64,000 nucleotides of DNA. Origin: Cellulosimicrobium sp. ES-005. GTDB taxonomy: Bacteria; Actinomycetota; Actinomycetes; Actinomycetales; Cellulomonadaceae. This document shows positions 33,714 to 42,940 of this stretch, in pieces. The position numbers were made by a program, and so were the translations under genes. How positions within the stretch are numbered: the stretch's first letter is position 1; every line of letters starts with the position of its first letter. The stretch lies in NCBI RefSeq assembly GCF_040448685.1, contig NZ_CP159290.1, positions 2,790,001 through 2,854,000 on the forward strand, in the 5' to 3' direction. The notes below the pieces were generated by a model. It worked only from the letters and a program-made list of their open reading frames with translations, made no database searches and was not told the DNA's origin.

Positions 33714-34259
33714 GAGGTACTCCAAGAACGTCGGGGAGGTACACCGTCTATGTCCTCGACGATGCAGTGACAGGTCCCGGTTGGAGCCTGTCGGTGGTTC
33801 AGGTGGTGCATCGCGCGGTCTCCCGCACGCACGCCGTCCAGGCACGCAGATCGAGTGGGCCATTGCTGGGGGCACCGGATCCGTGCAGTCAGCTCACGAC
33901 GCGAGGCCTCGTGTCGAGTCTCCTCCACGCGGGCGCGCCAAGAACACCTGGAACGGCTGTCTGACGTTACGCTGCGCGACCCCACCGGGTCAAACCAGGA
34001 GACGTGACATACCTCGCGGCGCGGGGTGCCGCACCGTCGCGGTCGCCACGGCATCCTCCGGGCGCTGAGAGCAGGCTCACCCTACAACCCACAGCCTGTG
34101 GACAACTATGTGGACGAGGGGTTCCCATGGCACGATCGACCTCAGCATCACCACACCCGTGACCTTCCTTCGTCGGCGCACCCCGCCCGGCCCGTCAGCG
34201 CGCGCTCGACGGTCGGCTCCGCGCGCCGACGCACACCCTCGACCTGTGAGGAACTGCCC
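33714..34259. other. rpmH-dnaA divergent control region
   Basis: A 546-bp noncoding stretch that must contain the rpmH and dnaA promoters. One consensus DnaA box, TGTGGACAA at 34097-34105, with a nearby partial box, suggests DnaA autoregulation. The long in-frame extension upstream of dnaA is not conserved and is not coding. Confidence 0.65.
34097..34105 (-). promoter_or_regulatory. DnaA box upstream of dnaA
   Basis: TGTGGACAA, the reverse complement of the actinobacterial consensus TTGTCCACA, 155 bp before the dnaA start. Confidence 0.7.
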
Positions 34260-35678
34260 GTGGCCAACCCGGACGAGAACATCGCCGACGTCTGGGTGCA
34301 GACCCTGAGCATCCTCGAGGCGAGCCCGGACATCACGCCACGGCAGATCGCCTTCATCCGCCTCGCCAAGCCTCTCGCGATCCTGGACGACACGGTCTTC
34401 ATCGCGGTGCCGCACGAGCAGACCCGCACCTATCTCGAGACCCGCGTGCGCGACGAGCTCGTGACGGCGATGTCGTCGTGCCTCGGCCGCGACGTCCGCT
34501 TCGGGATCACGGTGGACCCGGAGCTCAGCTCGGACCCGGTCGTCGCTCCCGCGTCCCGCCCCGCCGTCGAGCGGCCGTACATCGAGCCGGACGACGGTCT
34601 GCCCGACCTCCCGCCCCCTCCCCCGCCCCGACCGCAGGCCGAGCCGAGCAGGCTCAACCCCAAGTACGTCTTCGAGACGTTCGTCATCGGGTCGTCGAAC
34701 CGGTTCGCGCACGCCGCGGCCGTCGCGGTGGCGGAGGCACCCGCCAAGGCCTACAACCCGCTGTTCATCTACGGAGACTCGGGTCTCGGCAAGACGCACC
34801 TGCTGCACGCGATCGGCCACTACGCGCACAACCTGTACCCCAACGTCCGCGTGCGCTACGTGAACTCGGAGGAGTTCACCAACGACTTCATCAACTCCAT
34901 CGGCGAGGGCAAGGCCGGCGCGTTCCAGCGCCGCTACCGGGACGTCGACGTGCTGCTCATCGACGACATCCAGTTCCTGCAGGGCAAGGAACAGACGATG
35001 GAGGAGTTCTTCCACACCTTCAACGCCCTGCACAACGCCAACAAGCAGGTCGTCATCACGTCCGACCTCCCGCCCAAGCAGCTCAACGGGTTCGAGGACC
35101 GGCTCCGTTCCCGGTTCGAGTGGGGTCTCATCACCGACGTCCAGCCGCCGGACCTCGAGACCCGCATCGCGATCCTGCGGAAGAAGGCGTCGAGCGAGCG
35201 GCTCGCCGCCCCGGACGACGTGCTCTCCTACATCGGGTCTCGCATCTCGACGAACATCCGCGAGCTCGAGGGCGCGCTGATCCGCGTGACCGCCTTCGCG
35301 AACCTGAACCGGCAGCAGGTGGACCTCCCGCTCGCCGAGATCGTCCTCAAGGACCTCATCACCGACGAGGACAGCGCCGAGATCACCCCTGCCGCGATCA
35401 TCGCGCAGACGGCCGCGTACTTCGGCCTGACGATCGACGACCTCTGCGGGAGCTCGCGCTCGCGCGTCCTGGTCACGGCACGGCAGATCGCCATGTACCT
35501 GTGCCGCGAGCTGACCGACCTGTCCCTGCCGAAGATCGGGCAGCAGTTCGGCGGCCGCGACCACACGACGGTCATGCACGCGAACCGCAAGATCACCGAG
35601 CAGATGGCCGAGCGACGGTCCACCTACAACCAGGTCACCGAGCTGACGAGCAGGATCAAGCAGCAGCACCGAGGCTGA
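34260..35678 (+). CDS. dnaA: chromosomal replication initiator protein DnaA
   Basis: AAA+ initiator, 472 aa, that melts oriC and recruits helicase. Domain I (about 1-85) is followed by a short Pro-rich domain II (about 100-135). Domain III has [19 protein letters not shown] (Walker A) and [16 protein letters not shown] (Walker B). Domain IV has the DNA-binding signature [18 protein letters not shown] 34260 is chosen for GAGGAA 8 nt upstream and the conserved [14 protein letters not shown] start. oriC follows directly. Confidence 0.98.
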   Translation: MANPDENIADVWVQTLSILEASPDITPRQIAFIRLAKPLAILDDTVFIAVPHEQTRTYLETRVRDELVTAMSSCLGRDVRFGITVDPELSSDPVVAPASRPAVERPYIEPDDGLPDLPPPPPPRPQAEPSRLNPKYVFETFVIGSSNRFAHAAAVAVAEAPAKAYNPLFIYGDSGLGKTHLLHAIGHYAHNLYPNVRVRYVNSEEFTNDFINSIGEGKAGAFQRRYRDVDVLLIDDIQFLQGKEQTMEEFFHTFNALHNANKQVVITSDLPPKQLNGFEDRLRSRFEWGLITDVQPPDLETRIAILRKKASSERLAAPDDVLSYIGSRISTNIRELEGALIRVTAFANLNRQQVDLPLAEIVLKDLITDEDSAEITPAAIIAQTAAYFGLTIDDLCGSSRSRVLVTARQIAMYLCRELTDLSLPKIGQQFGGRDHTTVMHANRKITEQMAERRSTYNQVTELTSRIKQQHRG

Positions 35679-36692
35679 GACGCGATGTCGGGCCCGGCCG
35701 CGCATCCCGTGGTCCGGGCCGTGGTCTACCGCGCTCCGGGACGCCCGCTCGTCGCCGTCCCGAGAGACCCCACAGATCCACAGAGATGCCCACCGGGGTG
35801 CATCATCCTGTGGATACAGCTCTCCCGAACGACACCACGAGGCCCGCGATGCCCTCCGCACGCCTTCGTACACAGCGTGTGGGTCGAGTTGTCCACAGTC
35901 ATCCACAGGCCACCTGTGCGTTGTGACATCCGCGTGATCTGGCGATCTTCGATCAACCACACGGCGCAGCGGCGCCCCACGATCGGCGCAGTATCGTGCG
36001 TTTTCCCCGGTACTGCTGTGGAAACGGCACGTCGTGCACAGACTGTGGACGACACCCGGACCACTCCGCTGTGCACGCTTCTGTGGATAACTGTGGACGA
36101 CGGGCCCTACGGTGTGGACGACGAGGCACCGATCGGTGGACGGCGTGTGGGGACAGATCGTCCGCCCACAGGCCGTGCGACTTTCCCACAGCGAGGCCAC
36201 GGGTTCGTCCACACGCGTTTCTGCCGCTTGACCTGCGACGACACCCGTTTTCCACGCATTCCACAACCCCTATGACGACGACGAAGGTGTGATCTAGGGG
36301 GAAATTCCACACGCCTTCATCAGGCTCCGGCGGCCGACCCTCGCCTCCGCCCGACCACCGACCCGACCACGATGCCGCACCCACCACCCGACAGCCGTCG
36401 ACGAGCGTCGGGACGCACGGCGCGCACGAGTCGACGCCACGACGCGATCGGCGCACGAGGCCATCCACAGGCCCGTCGTTCCAGTTCCTCCCGACCGGCT
36501 CCTCGCGTAGGGTTCATGCACGACACGTGTGCGCGGACCTGCGACCCGAGCTCCTCGCGTCCACCGCCCACGGGCCTTCCCGCGAGCGGCCAGGACGCGC
36601 CCGGCCCGACGACGGTCCGGGCGCCGAGGCGGGGCCGGACGGCACATGTGAAGATCGAGTCCGATCAGGACGTTGGGACGAGAGGGTGTGGG
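35679..36692. other. oriC: dnaA-dnaN intergenic region with DnaA boxes
   Basis: A 1014-bp noncoding region. Two boxes match the consensus exactly: TTGTCCACA (35889-35897) and TGTGGATAA (36082-36090). One-mismatch boxes include 35809-35817, 35899-35907, 36044-36052, 36092-36100, 36113-36121 and 36205-36213, with weaker ones at 36017, 36182 and 36461. The variant TGTGGACGA recurs at least four times. The least GC-rich stretch (about 36230-36310), right of the box cluster, is the best candidate for the unwinding element. Confidence 0.9.
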
Positions 36693-37823
36693 ATGAAGTT
36701 CCGGGTTGAGCGTGATGTCCTGGCCGACGCGGTGACCTGGACGGCGCGGACCCTGCCGACCCGCCCACCGGCCCCGGTGCTCGCCGGCGTGCGGCTCGAG
36801 GCGGACGCGTCCGGGACGATCGGCCTGTCGAGCTTCGACTACGAGGTCTCGGCCCGCTCGGAGATCCCCGCCGAGGTGAGCGAGCCCGGCACGGTGCTCG
36901 TGTCCGGCCGTCTGCTCGCCGAGATCTCCCGCGCGCTCCCCGCGAAGCCGGTCGACGTCGTCCTCGAGGGCAACAAGGTCACGGTGACGTGCGGCGCGAG
37001 CCGCTTCACGCTCCTCACCATGCCTGTGGACGAGTACCCGGCGCTGCCCGCCATGCCCGAGCTCTCCGGCACGGTCTCCGGCGACGAGCTGACGAACGCC
37101 GTCGCGCAGGTCACGGTGGCGGCGAGCCGCGACGACACGCTCCCCCTGCTCACCGGCGTCCGGGTGGAGATCGAGGGCGAGAAGATCACGCTCCTCGCCA
37201 CGGACCGCTACCGCCTGGCGCTCCGCGAGCTCACGTGGACCCCGGTCACCCCCAGCTACTCGGCGGTCGCCCTCGTCCGCGCCCGCACGCTCAACGACGT
37301 GGCGAAGTCTCTCGGCAGCTCGGGTCTCGTGAACGTCGGCCTGAACACGGGCGCCGGGGTCGACCTCATCGGCTTCGAGGCCGGAGGCCGCCACACCACG
37401 TCGCAGCTCGTCGACGGGGACTACCCGGCGGTCCGCCGGCTGTTCCCCGACGAGACCCCGATCCACGCGGTCGTCCCGACGGCCCCGCTCATCGACGCGG
37501 CCAAGCGCGTGTCGCTCGTCGCCGAGCGCAACACGCCGATCCGGCTGTCGTTCACGGACGGGCAGGTCGTGCTCGACGCCGGTCAGGGCGACGACGCGCA
37601 GGCGTCCGAGGCGCTGGAGGCGGTGCTCGTGGGCGAGGACATCTCGGTGGCGTTCAACCCGCAGTTCCTCCTCGACGGTCTCGGAGCCCTCGGCACGGAC
37701 TTCGTGCGCCTGAGCTTCACGCACCCGAACAAGCCCGTGGAGTTCACCGGGCAGGACTCGCTCGACGGCGAGGACTCGTCGCACTACCGCTACCTGCTCG
37801 TGCCGATCCGCTTCGCGGGCTGA
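36693..37823 (+). CDS. dnaN: DNA polymerase III sliding clamp (beta subunit)
   Basis: Replication clamp, 376 aa, three structurally similar domains. It starts MKFRVERDVLADAVTWTARTLP and contains VSGRLLAEISRALP, LPLLTGVRVEIEG, LLATDRYRLALRE, VDGDYPAVRRLFP and YRYLLVPIR at the C-terminus, all family hallmarks. ATG 36693 follows GAGGG at 8 nt. It closes oriC on the right and is followed by gnd at 61 bp. Confidence 0.98.
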   Translation: MKFRVERDVLADAVTWTARTLPTRPPAPVLAGVRLEADASGTIGLSSFDYEVSARSEIPAEVSEPGTVLVSGRLLAEISRALPAKPVDVVLEGNKVTVTCGASRFTLLTMPVDEYPALPAMPELSGTVSGDELTNAVAQVTVAASRDDTLPLLTGVRVEIEGEKITLLATDRYRLALRELTWTPVTPSYSAVALVRARTLNDVAKSLGSSGLVNVGLNTGAGVDLIGFEAGGRHTTSQLVDGDYPAVRRLFPDETPIHAVVPTAPLIDAAKRVSLVAERNTPIRLSFTDGQVVLDAGQGDDAQASEALEAVLVGEDISVAFNPQFLLDGLGALGTDFVRLSFTHPNKPVEFTGQDSLDGEDSSHYRYLLVPIRFAG

Positions 37824-37884
37824 CCCGCGAGGACCGCTCTCGCACCACCGCCCCGACCGCATCACCGCACCCCGGAGGACTCGC

Positions 37885-38790
37885 ATGGTCACGCGCATCG
37901 GACTCGTCGGCCTCGGCAAGATGGGCAACAACATGCGGGCGCGCATCCGCGCCGCCGGCATCGAGGTGGTGGGCTACGACCCGCGGCCCGAGGTGTCGGA
38001 CGTCGCGACCCTCGCCGAGCTCGTCGCGGCCCTGCCCGACGACGGCCCGCGGATCGTGTGGGTCATGGTCCCGGCGGGCGAGCCGACCCGGAGCGTCGTG
38101 ACCGAGCTGGGCGGCCTGCTCGGCGCGGGCGACTTCGTCATCGAGGGCGGCAACTCGTACTACGCCGAGGACCAGGCGCGTGCCGCCGAGCTGAGCGAGA
38201 AGGGCGTCGGCTACCTCGACGTCGGCGTCTCCGGCGGGGTCTGGGGGCTCGAGAACGGCTACGGCCTCATGGTGGGCGGCGACCGCACGCACGTCGAGGC
38301 CGCCATGCCGGTGTTCGACGCCCTGCGCCCGGAGGGGCCGCGCGAGGAGGGCTTCGTCCACGCGGGCGAGGTCGGCGCCGGGCACTTCGCGAAGATGGTC
38401 CACAACGGCATCGAGTACGGCCTCATGCAGGCCTACGCGGAGGGCTACGAGCTCCTCGCCGCGAAGAGCGGGCTGGTCAAGGACGTGCACGGCACGATGA
38501 AGGCCTGGACGCGCGGCACGGTCGTGCGGTCCTGGCTCCTCGACCTCTTCGTGAAGGCGCTCGAGGAGGACCCGCAGCTCGCCGCGATCGACGACTGGGT
38601 CGACGACTCGGGCGAGGGCCGCTGGACGGTCGACGAGGCCATCGACAACGCCGTTCCGCTGCCCGTGATCTCGGCGGCGCTGTTCGCGCGCTTCGCCTCG
38701 CGCCAGGAGCAGTCCCCGGCCCTCAAGGCCGTCGCCGCGCTGCGCCAGCAGTTCGGCGGGCACGCCGTGAAGGCCGCCGACCCGGCCTGA
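37885..38790 (+). CDS. gnd: 6-phosphogluconate dehydrogenase, decarboxylating
   Basis: Oxidative decarboxylation of 6-phosphogluconate to ribulose 5-phosphate, 301 aa, the short (about 300 aa) type often NAD-preferring. It has the Rossmann start GLVGLGKMGNNMRARIRAAG, VSGGVWGLENGYGLMVGG and the catalytic HFAKMVHNGIEYGLMQA with its Lys and Asn-Gly. Conserved in the dnaN-gnd-recF order of Actinobacteria. ATG 37885 follows a GGAGG site. Confidence 0.95.
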   Translation: MVTRIGLVGLGKMGNNMRARIRAAGIEVVGYDPRPEVSDVATLAELVAALPDDGPRIVWVMVPAGEPTRSVVTELGGLLGAGDFVIEGGNSYYAEDQARAAELSEKGVGYLDVGVSGGVWGLENGYGLMVGGDRTHVEAAMPVFDALRPEGPREEGFVHAGEVGAGHFAKMVHNGIEYGLMQAYAEGYELLAAKSGLVKDVHGTMKAWTRGTVVRSWLLDLFVKALEEDPQLAAIDDWVDDSGEGRWTVDEAIDNAVPLPVISAALFARFASRQEQSPALKAVAALRQQFGGHAVKAADPA

Positions 38791-38820
38791 CCGGTCGGCC
38801 GTCCCCGGCACGTCCTCGCG

Positions 38821-40131
38821 ATGTACGTCTCCCACCTGTCCCTCGTCGACTTCCGCTCCTACGAGTCCGTCGACGTCGAGCTCGCCCCGGGCGTGAACGC
38901 CCTCGTCGGGCAGAACGGTCAGGGCAAGACGAACCTCGTCGAGGCGATCGGGTACGTGGCGACGCTCGCGAGCCATCGGGTCGCCGGGGACGCGGCGCTC
39001 GTGCGCGCGGGGGCCACGCGCGCCGTCGTCCGGACGCGGGTCGTCCGGGGCGACCGGGCGAGCACCGTCGAGCTGGAGATCGCCTCCGGCCGGGCGAACC
39101 GGGCGCGGATCAACCGGTCGCCCGCGAAGCGGCCGCGCGACGTCCTCGGCATCGTGCGGACCGTCCTCTTCGCGCCCGAGGACCTCGCGCTCGTCAAGGG
39201 CGACCCGGACGGTCGTCGCCGGTTCCTCGACCAGCTCGCCGTGCTCCTGGTGCCGCGGGTCGCCGCGCTCCTCGCGGACTACGAGCGCGTGCTGCGCCAG
39301 CGCGGGGCGCTCCTCAAGTCCGCGACCGCGCTCCGGGGGCGCGGCCGCGGGGCGCGCCGTCCCCTGGCCGCGGAGCCACCGCCCGACGACGACGCGCCCG
39401 AGGGCGCGCCCTCCCCCCTCGCGACGCTCGAGGTCTGGGACGCGCGGCTCGCGAGCCTCGGTGCCGAGATCACGGCGCTGCGCCTCCAGCTCGTCGCGGC
39501 CCTGACGCCGTACGTCGCGGAGGCGTACGAGCAGGTCAGCGCCGGGCAAGGCGAGGCACGGATCGCCTACCGGTCCTCGGTCGACGAGGCGCTCGACCCG
39601 GACGGGGCCGTCGGCGGCACGCCCGCCCCGGGCGAGCCGGACCGGGACGGCGACGGACCGCCGTCGGGGCTCCCCGACGCACCGACGCTCGAGAAGCGCA
39701 TGCTGGATGCCATGCGGGCGGTGCGGGCGAAGGAGATCGAGCGCGGGGTGAACCTCGTGGGACCTCACCGGGACGACGTCGTCCTCACCCTCGGCGGGCT
39801 TCCCGCGAAGGGCTACGCGAGCCACGGCGAGTCCTGGTCGTTCGCCCTCGCGCTGCGTCTCGCGTCGTACCGGCTCCTCCGGGACGGGGCGCCGGCGGGA
39901 CTGGACTCCCTCCTGTGGGCGGACCAGTGGGGTCCCGACGGCGAGCCGGTCCTCGTGCTCGACGACGTGTTCGCCGAGCTCGACGTCCGGCGCCGCGAAC
40001 GGCTGGCCGAGCTCGTCGCGGACGCGGGCCAGGTCATCATCACCGCGGCGGTGCCCGACGACGTGCCCGCCCTCCTGGACGGAGCGCGGTTCGTCGTGCA
40101 GGACGGGACGGTGAGCCGTGCCGAACCGTGA
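38821..40131 (+). CDS. recF: DNA replication and repair protein RecF
   Basis: SMC-like ATPase of the RecFOR gap-repair pathway, 436 aa. Walker A is [14 protein letters not shown] (about 33-46), HRV loop region follows, with the ABC signature around [16 protein letters not shown] and Walker [20 protein letters not shown]. Two Pro/Asp/Gly-rich inserts (about 170-203 and 262-288) lengthen it beyond the usual 360-400 aa. dciA begins inside its last codons. Confidence 0.95.
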   Translation: MYVSHLSLVDFRSYESVDVELAPGVNALVGQNGQGKTNLVEAIGYVATLASHRVAGDAALVRAGATRAVVRTRVVRGDRASTVELEIASGRANRARINRSPAKRPRDVLGIVRTVLFAPEDLALVKGDPDGRRRFLDQLAVLLVPRVAALLADYERVLRQRGALLKSATALRGRGRGARRPLAAEPPPDDDAPEGAPSPLATLEVWDARLASLGAEITALRLQLVAALTPYVAEAYEQVSAGQGEARIAYRSSVDEALDPDGAVGGTPAPGEPDRDGDGPPSGLPDAPTLEKRMLDAMRAVRAKEIERGVNLVGPHRDDVVLTLGGLPAKGYASHGESWSFALALRLASYRLLRDGAPAGLDSLLWADQWGPDGEPVLVLDDVFAELDVRRRERLAELVADAGQVIITAAVPDDVPALLDGARFVVQDGTVSRAEP

Positions 40132-40720
40132 CGCGACGCCGGGCGCCGAGCCGTCGGACGCCGTGGAGGACCGGGACGGCGCGGAGCCTCGCGCCACGGG
40201 CCTGCCCGTGGGGGACATCGTGGAGCTCACGCCGCCTGCGGAGGTGGCGCGGCAGGCGCTCAACCGGGCGAAGGCGGCGGCCCGGGCCAAGGGCCTGCGG
40301 CCCGGCCAGGAGCCACGGCGTCGGATCCTGGCCGACCCGCCGACGTCGGGCGCTCGACCGGGTGGTCGCGACCCGCAGCTCCTGGGCGACGTCGTCGCGC
40401 GCCTGCTGCGCGAGCGCGACTGGGTCGCCGACGTGTCGGTGGGGGGCGTCGTCGGGCGGTGGCGCGAGGTGGTCGGGGACCAGGTCGCGGACCACTGCGA
40501 GCCCGAGACCTTCGAGGACAAGGTGCTCGTCGTCCGGGCGGACTCGACGGCCTGGGCGACGCAGGTACGCCTGCTCGCACCACAGCTCCTCGAGCGGCTC
40601 GCGCACGAGGTCGGCGAGGGCGTCGTGGAGACGGTCACGGTCCTCGGGCCCGCGGGCCCGAGCTTCCGGCGGGGGAAGAAGTCCGTCCGCGGGCCGGGCC
40701 CGCGCGACACCTGGGGCTGA
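40118..40720 (+). CDS. dciA: DciA-like replication protein (DUF721)
   Basis: Small DUF721 protein, 200 aa, the widespread bacterial helicase loader or operator. The N-terminus is polar and unstructured. The core (about 95-185) reads [42 protein letters not shown] split across a KH-like fold, typical of the family. The GTG at 40118 lies 14 bp inside recF. A 14-bp hairpin (40786-40821) ends the dnaN-recF group. Confidence 0.88.
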   Translation: MPNRDATPGAEPSDAVEDRDGAEPRATGLPVGDIVELTPPAEVARQALNRAKAAARAKGLRPGQEPRRRILADPPTSGARPGGRDPQLLGDVVARLLRERDWVADVSVGGVVGRWREVVGDQVADHCEPETFEDKVLVVRADSTAWATQVRLLAPQLLERLAHEVGEGVVETVTVLGPAGPSFRRGKKSVRGPGPRDTWG

Positions 40721-40785
40721 GTGCCCGACGGCGCGTCCTCACGCCGTCCTGCGGGCCGCGTCCGGGCGTGGGTCGCCGGAGACGA

Positions 40786-40821
40786 CGAGGCCCGCCGTGA
40801 CCGGGGGCACGGCGGGCCTCG
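40786..40821. terminator. terminator between dciA and the LAxTG gene
   Basis: Perfect 14-bp stem (40786-40799 with 40808-40821), 8-nt loop, between convergent genes. Confidence 0.75.
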
Positions 40822-40854
40822 CGGGGGTGACCGGGTCAGGTCACCGCGTCGGCG

Positions 40855-42402
40855 TCAGGACTGCACGCGGCGACGCAGCCAGAACACCAGGGCACCGCCG
40901 CCGACGAGCAGGGCGGCGAACGCCGCGGCACCGGCGACGGTCGCGCCCGTCGTGGCGAGCGCGGGGCCGGCCGGCTCGGCGGGGCCGGCGACGTTCTCGA
41001 CCGCCACCGGGGCGACCGGCGGGTTGGCGCAGGCGCTCGTCGTCGGCGGGTAGGAGACGACCTTCGAGTAGGACGGGTTCACCTCGAAGAGGACCTCCAC
41101 GCCGTCACGTGTCCACGCGTAGTTGCCCTCGGTCTCGGTGTACGACCCGTCATCGTTGCGCACGAAACCGGGCCACTGCCGGGGCTCCTCGGCGGAGGCG
41201 CCCGGCCACAGGATCGTGCCGCTCAGCGGCTGGTCCGTCATGACGTAGCTCTCGCCGCCGCTGGGGTGCAGGAACGTGATCGTGAGCGGGTTCTCGTCGT
41301 CGACGGTGACCCCGGCGGGCAGCGCGACCTCGTAGCCGAGGTACGGGACGTCGCCCTGGCAGACCGCCTCGATCGTGCCCGGCACGAGCGCGCACGCCTC
41401 GTCGCCGGGCTGCAGCTTCTCGAGCGGGAAGACTGCGGAGCGCCCGTCCGGTGCCACGACGTAGCCGAGCTGCGCGGTATCCGGAGAGAAGGTGAGGTTG
41501 TCGTCCGTCAGCTCGGCGAGCACGCCGTCAGCGGTCGGGCTGTAGACGATCTCTGCGGAGTCGGACGGCAGGTTGTCCTCCGTGAGCTCGGCCTCGCACG
41601 TGGTGAGCGCGTCCGGGACCGTCGGGGTCGCGGTCTTCCCCGGCGTGGGGCCGGGCGTGGGGCGGTCGTCGCACGATCCGGCGGGGAGCAGGTCCACGAG
41701 CTCCGCGTGGTCCCATTCGATGAGCGTGCCCTCGGGGAACGGGTTGAGGTGCTTCCCGTCCTTCGAGTACTGGACCTCGCGAGGCACGTCCTCCAGGCCA
41801 CCCGGAAGGTCGACCAGGTCCTGCTGGACGCCCCAGGCGGTGCAGAGCTCGTCGAGCTCCACCTGGGGAACGGCCTGCAGCACGGTCTCCAGCGTGAGGG
41901 GCTGGACGAGCCAGCCGGCCTTGTCCCTGGGGTTCGCCGGCCGATCGATCTCGGCGCTCGTGACGATCCGCTGCAGCCCGGAGTTCTCCCAGGCCGCGGG
42001 CTGGTCCGCGCGGAGCTTGGGGTACACGTACACCGCGACTTGGACGGAGTCGTCGTCGGGGACGTCGCAGGCCTCGGTCGTGCCGGACTTCGTGACGTCG
42101 TACTGGGTCCCGTCCTTGCCGTCCGGCGCGTCGACGGCCACGCTCCACGTGTGGCTCGTCGTCCCGTCGAGCGGGTACGACTTCTCGAACCGGCCGGTGA
42201 ACTGCGCCTTCTCGAGGATCTTGCCGTCGACCGTGACGGTGACGTCGTTGCTCTTGGCGGGGTACTGCGTGAGCTTGACCGAGAGCGTGGAGCACGACGC
42301 CGAGATCTGCGGCGTGTGGGCGGAGGCGGGGGCAGCGGTGGCCACGAGCAGGCCACCGAGCGCGAGCGCTGTCGCCGCAGCGCTCGCGAGGAGTCTCTTC
42401 AC
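40855..42402 (-). CDS. LAxTG-anchored cell-surface protein
   Basis: Secreted wall-anchored protein, about 515 aa, of unknown binding specificity. Signal peptide (about 1-28, ending APASA-H). A long beta-rich extracellular part with several Cys follows, then an Ala/Pro spacer. The C-terminal sorting signal has LATTG at about 482-486, a hydrophobic helix and the basic tail WLRRRVQS. LAxTG is the motif used by actinobacterial class E sortases, and one is encoded at 54739. The GTG at 42402 gives a proper signal peptide. Three CebR-like operator matches lie about 130-205 bp upstream. Function may be adhesion to polysaccharide, but no named domain is recognised. Confidence 0.82.
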   Translation of the reverse strand: MKRLLASAAATALALGGLLVATAAPASAHTPQISASCSTLSVKLTQYPAKSNDVTVTVDGKILEKAQFTGRFEKSYPLDGTTSHTWSVAVDAPDGKDGTQYDVTKSGTTEACDVPDDDSVQVAVYVYPKLRADQPAAWENSGLQRIVTSAEIDRPANPRDKAGWLVQPLTLETVLQAVPQVELDELCTAWGVQQDLVDLPGGLEDVPREVQYSKDGKHLNPFPEGTLIEWDHAELVDLLPAGSCDDRPTPGPTPGKTATPTVPDALTTCEAELTEDNLPSDSAEIVYSPTADGVLAELTDDNLTFSPDTAQLGYVVAPDGRSAVFPLEKLQPGDEACALVPGTIEAVCQGDVPYLGYEVALPAGVTVDDENPLTITFLHPSGGESYVMTDQPLSGTILWPGASAEEPRQWPGFVRNDDGSYTETEGNYAWTRDGVEVLFEVNPSYSKVVSYPPTTSACANPPVAPVAVENVAGPAEPAGPALATTGATVAGAAAFAALLVGGGALVFWLRRRVQS

Positions 42403-42532
42403 GAGGTGAGGGTCCCTTCGGAGTGAGGCCGCCCGCACGCGGATCACTCCTGCGCGGACGACGCGCGAATCATGATGGTGTGTGGTATTAGACCACTTTC
42501 AGCGCGAAATGCCGATTCCCGACTTGTCCCGA

Positions 42533-42607
42533 AGGGAGCGTTCCCACGCCCGGGTCGTGGGAGCGTTCCTCCGGGGCTCCGGCGGCCGTGCGGAGGCATC
42601 GCTCCCA
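42533..42607. promoter_or_regulatory. three CebR/CelR-like LacI-family operator matches
   Basis: Against TGGGAGCGCTCCCA: 42533-42546 matches 12/14 (AGGGAGCGTTCCCA), 42558-42571 matches 11/14, 42594-42607 matches 11/14. This is the operator type of the cellobiose-responsive repressors of Streptomyces and Thermobifida. Position suggests control of the divergent surface-protein gene. Confidence 0.45.
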
Positions 42608-42622
42608 CCGGTGGACAAAGGC

Positions 42623-42631
42623 TGTGGACAA
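42623..42631 (-). promoter_or_regulatory. DnaA box upstream of gyrB
   Basis: TGTGGACAA, a perfect consensus box about 310 bp before gyrB. Confidence 0.6.
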
Positions 42632-42940
42632 CTGTGTGGAGGAGTCTCGACGGCGACGCGCGGATCACGTCGGGAATGCCGGTTCAGCCGTCCCCAGGAG
42701 GGCCACAATCCGCGGAATTCGGCTCGTGGCGGGTAGACTGGGGAGGTCATTCCGGGTCTGTTCACCACCCGCGCGCGCAGCCCTTCCGAGGAGGTGCGGC
42801 CGGCCGTCCACGGCCGGTCGTCCCCCGTGGCGGAGGAGCCGACGTCGACCGTGGTACGGGCCCGGAACCCTTGAGCAGCGGCGACCGCTTCCGCACGAAC
42901 GCGGGCGCAGCGTGCACGACGACGAGGAGCAGTCCTGCCC

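Larger units (their letters stand above)
42403..42940. other. divergent intergenic region LAxTG gene / gyrB
   Basis: A 538-bp noncoding stretch with three CebR-like boxes (42533-42607), a consensus DnaA box (42623-42631) and, nearer the surface-protein gene, a short inverted repeat GTGGT...ACCAC (about 42483-42495). Confidence 0.6.

Noticed and set aside
34026..34259. 78-residue N-terminal extension of DnaA
   Set aside because: Unconserved, includes a DnaA box and noncoding leader; GTG 34260 has the ribosome binding site.
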